Source of the DNA: an uncultured Eubacteriales bacterium
GTDB taxonomy: Bacteria; Bacillota; Clostridia; Monoglobales; Monoglobaceae
DNA: 8,216 nucleotides
Assembly (NCBI GenBank): GCA_905198865.1
Contig: CAJKEB010000069.1
Coordinates: 1-8,216 of the forward strand
Direction: 5' to 3'
This document shows, piece after piece, positions 6,395-8,216 of this stretch. Each line of letters starts with the position of its first letter. Position 1 is the first letter of the stretch. Below the pieces are notes generated by a model, which saw only the letters and a program-made list of their open reading frames with translations, was not told the origin of the DNA and did no database searches. The translations under genes and the position numbers were made by a program.

Positions 6395-6437
6395 TTTACA
6401 GTTTCGTAATAGTTTTTTAATATATTCCCTTTATAAT
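6395..6437 (+). promoter_or_regulatory. Probable HtrA promoter region with two overlapping candidates
   Basis: Candidate one is TTTACA (6395-6400), a 17-nt spacer and TAATAT (6418-6423). Candidate two is a perfect -10, TATAAT (6432-6437), but no -35-like hexamer or TGn extension lies at the right distance, which would fit dependence on an activator. I see no clear CssR-like or other stress-regulator box. The region from 6340 to 6394 is AT-rich with nothing else recognised. Confidence 0.5.
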
Positions 6438-6450
6438 ATATCTTGTAACA

Positions 6451-6485
6451 AGGGAGATAGAAAGTCAGGCTCCCTGTAAATACAG
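6451..6485 (+). promoter_or_regulatory. Two mutually exclusive small hairpins in the HtrA leader
   Basis: AGGGAG (6451-6456) can pair with CTCCCT (6470-6475) across a 13-nt loop. Alternatively CTGT (6474-6477) pairs with ACAG (6482-6485) around AAAT. The two stems share bases 6474-6475, so they cannot both form fully. If transcription starts near 6444, as the TATAAT box suggests, the first stem lies at the 5' end of the mRNA. There is no T run and the ribosome binding site (6508-6513) is not sequestered. A role is speculative. Confidence 0.3.
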
Positions 6486-6520
6486 CTTAAATAACATTTA
6501 TATATACGGAGGTAATAATA

Positions 6521-8146
6521 ATGAACGAATTTGAAAAAAATCTGAACAGTGACGAAGAATCTGAAGCCCGTAACATCGACAGCTCATCTGAAAATCAGTC
6601 AGACATCACAGCTTCTGTAGAGATGACTTCAAATCCGATGGCGCAGGAAAACACTCCGAGTCAGGCTCAGGCCGAGATAGAAGTCTCTGACAATTTTAAA
6701 TCTTCTGATTATACAGCAGAAGCTCAAAGCAATTCATCATACAGCTACCACGGTTCGGCGCTCGGAAGCAATGCGGTTGACTCGTTCAAAAAATCAACTG
6801 AACCGGCAGAACCGCAGAACAATACAAAGCGGTATGCAGAGAACACATATTCAAATTACAGCGGCGGTTACCAAAGCGTTCCTTACAGCAACGAAGCATA
6901 TATGAACGGTGTAAACGCAGCAAAAGCAAAAGCGAACAGTTCAATTCCGTATAGAGAACATATCAAAGAACATGACAGGAACAGAAAATCAGATAAACGA
7001 CCAAAGCGTTACATTGCGGCAATGCTTGCGGCAGCTATGCTCAATCTTGCGGTTCTCGGCGGAGCTTTTGCACTTGGACATTCGTTCGGTTCAAAAGACG
7101 GTGCAGCCACAAACAAAGAGAGCTTGTCGCAGTCGCTCAGATCCAACGATTCAAGTCCTGTTTCGTCATCAAATGATAACGGTACAACAAATACCGCTGC
7201 CACAACGGGAGACAAGACAACAACAGAAATAGCAAAAGAAGTCGGACCTGCCGTTGTCGGTATAAAGAGCAGAATTCAGGGACAAATAAGCCTGTTCGGC
7301 GGATATACCGAGTCGGAATCACAGGGATCCGGAATAATAATCAGCGAAGACGGATATATTGTTACAAATAACCATGTTGTTGACGGAGCAAGCGAGGTTA
7401 CTGTCCTTCTGAATACAGGCTCCGAGTATACCGCAAATGTTATCGGCACAGATGAACAGACCGACCTTGCGGTAATCAAAATCCAGCCGGGCGAGGATTT
7501 AACGGTTGCCGTTCTCGGCGACTCAAGCAAGGTTGAAGTAGGCGAAACAGCCATTGCAATAGGTAACCCGATGGGCGTTGAGTTTTTCGGAAGCGTAACG
7601 CAGGGTATTGTAAGCGCTGTTAACAGAACAGTTGAGGTTGAAAACAGAACAATGAACCTTATACAGACCGACGCGGCAATCAACTCCGGTAATTCAGGCG
7701 GTGCATTAATTAACTCAAGGGGCGAAGTAATAGGTATAAATACAGTAAAGGTATCGACTACCGGCGTTGAAGGAATGGGATTTGCAATTCCGATTTCCGA
7801 AGCTAAGCCCATTATCTCTGACCTGCTTGACTACGGATACGTAAAGGGCAGACCGATAATAGGTGTTTCGACCCGTGACGTATCTTCATACATGGCTCAG
7901 CAGTATGGTTGGCCGCAGGGCGCACAGATTATGTCGGTTACAACAGACAATGCGAGAAACGCCGGTCTGCAACAGGGCGATATAATCACATCGGCTGACG
8001 GAACAAAAATTTCCTCCGGCTCAGATCTGACTGAGTACAAGGATACAAAATCACCCGGTGATACGGTTGAACTTGAGGTCTACAAATACGCTACCGGAAA
8101 GACCGAGAAAATCAAGGTTGTTCTAAGCGAACAAATTCCTGATTAA
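6521..8146 (+). CDS. HtrA/DegP-type S1C serine protease, membrane-anchored, with PDZ domain
   Basis: A 541-residue envelope quality-control protease that degrades misfolded or surface proteins. The first 160 or so residues are a hydrophilic, low-complexity cytosolic tail rich in Ser, Asn, Glu and Gln, ending in a basic stretch (KSDKRPKR, 156-163). One membrane segment follows (about 164-187), then a Ser/Thr-rich extracytoplasmic linker. The trypsin-like domain has the complete triad: H285 in NNHVVDGA, D315 in TDLAVIK and S392 in NSGNSGG. A single PDZ domain covers about 445-536, with a GLQQGDII core. Family members in Firmicutes usually carry a shorter N-terminal tail. GGAGGT (6508-6513) lies 7 nt before the ATG. 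It is monocistronic after the 6309-6339 terminator and nothing follows it before the contig edge. The family is certain, but whether to call it HtrA, HtrB or DegP is not decidable, so no symbol is given. Confidence 0.96.
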   Translation: MNEFEKNLNSDEESEARNIDSSSENQSDITASVEMTSNPMAQENTPSQAQAEIEVSDNFKSSDYTAEAQSNSSYSYHGSALGSNAVDSFKKSTEPAEPQNNTKRYAENTYSNYSGGYQSVPYSNEAYMNGVNAAKAKANSSIPYREHIKEHDRNRKSDKRPKRYIAAMLAAAMLNLAVLGGAFALGHSFGSKDGAATNKESLSQSLRSNDSSPVSSSNDNGTTNTAATTGDKTTTEIAKEVGPAVVGIKSRIQGQISLFGGYTESESQGSGIIISEDGYIVTNNHVVDGASEVTVLLNTGSEYTANVIGTDEQTDLAVIKIQPGEDLTVAVLGDSSKVEVGETAIAIGNPMGVEFFGSVTQGIVSAVNRTVEVENRTMNLIQTDAAINSGNSGGALINSRGEVIGINTVKVSTTGVEGMGFAIPISEAKPIISDLLDYGYVKGRPIIGVSTRDVSSYMAQQYGWPQGAQIMSVTTDNARNAGLQQGDIITSADGTKISSGSDLTEYKDTKSPGDTVELEVYKYATGKTEKIKVVLSEQIPD

Positions 8147-8216
8147 TTAATAATATTGTATTAAATTATAGTTTGACTTAATAAAGCCTAGCCCAGTTCC
8201 GCCCGCCAGACCCGGG
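8147..8216. other. Downstream region: AT-rich, then abruptly GC-rich contig end
   Basis: Bases 8147-8187 are almost pure A/T and hold only a weak A/T hairpin, TTAATA (8147-8152) with TATTAA, lacking a GC stem or T run, so no confident terminator for the protease is seen. From about 8187 the sequence turns GC-rich and ends in CCCGGG. This may be the edge of another repeat at which assembly stopped. I could not match it to a gene or RNA. Confidence 0.35.

Noticed and set aside
7276..7812. 178-residue open frame on the minus strand
   Set aside because: It lies entirely inside the HtrA protease gene opposite the catalytic domain, has no ribosome binding site or recognisable domain, and is best explained as an antisense shadow.
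8187..8216. Partial tRNA or other RNA gene in the GC-rich tail
   Set aside because: No cloverleaf arm, TTC-type T-loop or CCA end could be made out in the roughly 30 bases available on either strand.

Overview
The window looks like a short contig from a Gram-positive, low-to-mid GC anaerobe of the Clostridia, probably a gut Oscillospiraceae/Ruminococcaceae-type bacterium. The evidence is strong AGGAGG-like ribosome binding sites, housekeeping-type TTGACA/TATAAT promoters, AT-rich intergenic DNA, Rho-independent terminators, a secreted 'stalk' (copper-amine-oxidase-N-like) protein, and a Firmicute-style membrane-anchored HtrA. The genus is inference. No phage, plasmid, CRISPR, rRNA or tRNA was seen.

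Layout. Bases 1-107 hold a GC-rich hairpin unit that looks like an interspersed repeat at the contig edge. Bases 108-3714 (minus strand) carry two consecutive ABC exporter half-transporters, each a membrane domain fused to an ATPase domain. They are expressed leftward from a near-consensus promoter only 9 nt ahead of the first ATG. The 136-bp gap between the two genes contains a 33-bp sequence present twice. Bases 3715-3909 form a divergent promoter region. On the plus strand, 3910-4704 encodes a secreted stalk-domain protein ending at a strong terminator. A perfect sigma-A promoter then drives a two-gene unit: a PP2C-like phosphatase with altered active-site motifs (4882-5601) and a membrane-anchored FHA protein (5616-6290), closed by a second terminator. 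Bases 6521-8146 encode a membrane-anchored HtrA/DegP-type serine protease with its own promoter region. The last 70 bp are AT-rich, then switch abruptly to GC-rich sequence.

How the genes may work together. The ABC pair is a self-contained export unit with no substrate clue. The plus-strand genes share an envelope theme: a secreted protein, a Ser/Thr-phosphorylation readout pair (PP2C-like plus phosphothreonine-binding FHA with no kinase in the window), and a surface protease. That link is inferred from proximity only. Much here is ordinary housekeeping. The points most worth a second look are the degenerate PP2C paired with FHA, the near-leaderless ABC transcript, the duplicated intergenic element, a 32-nt exact match between the two ABC genes, and the 5'-terminal hairpins on two leaders.
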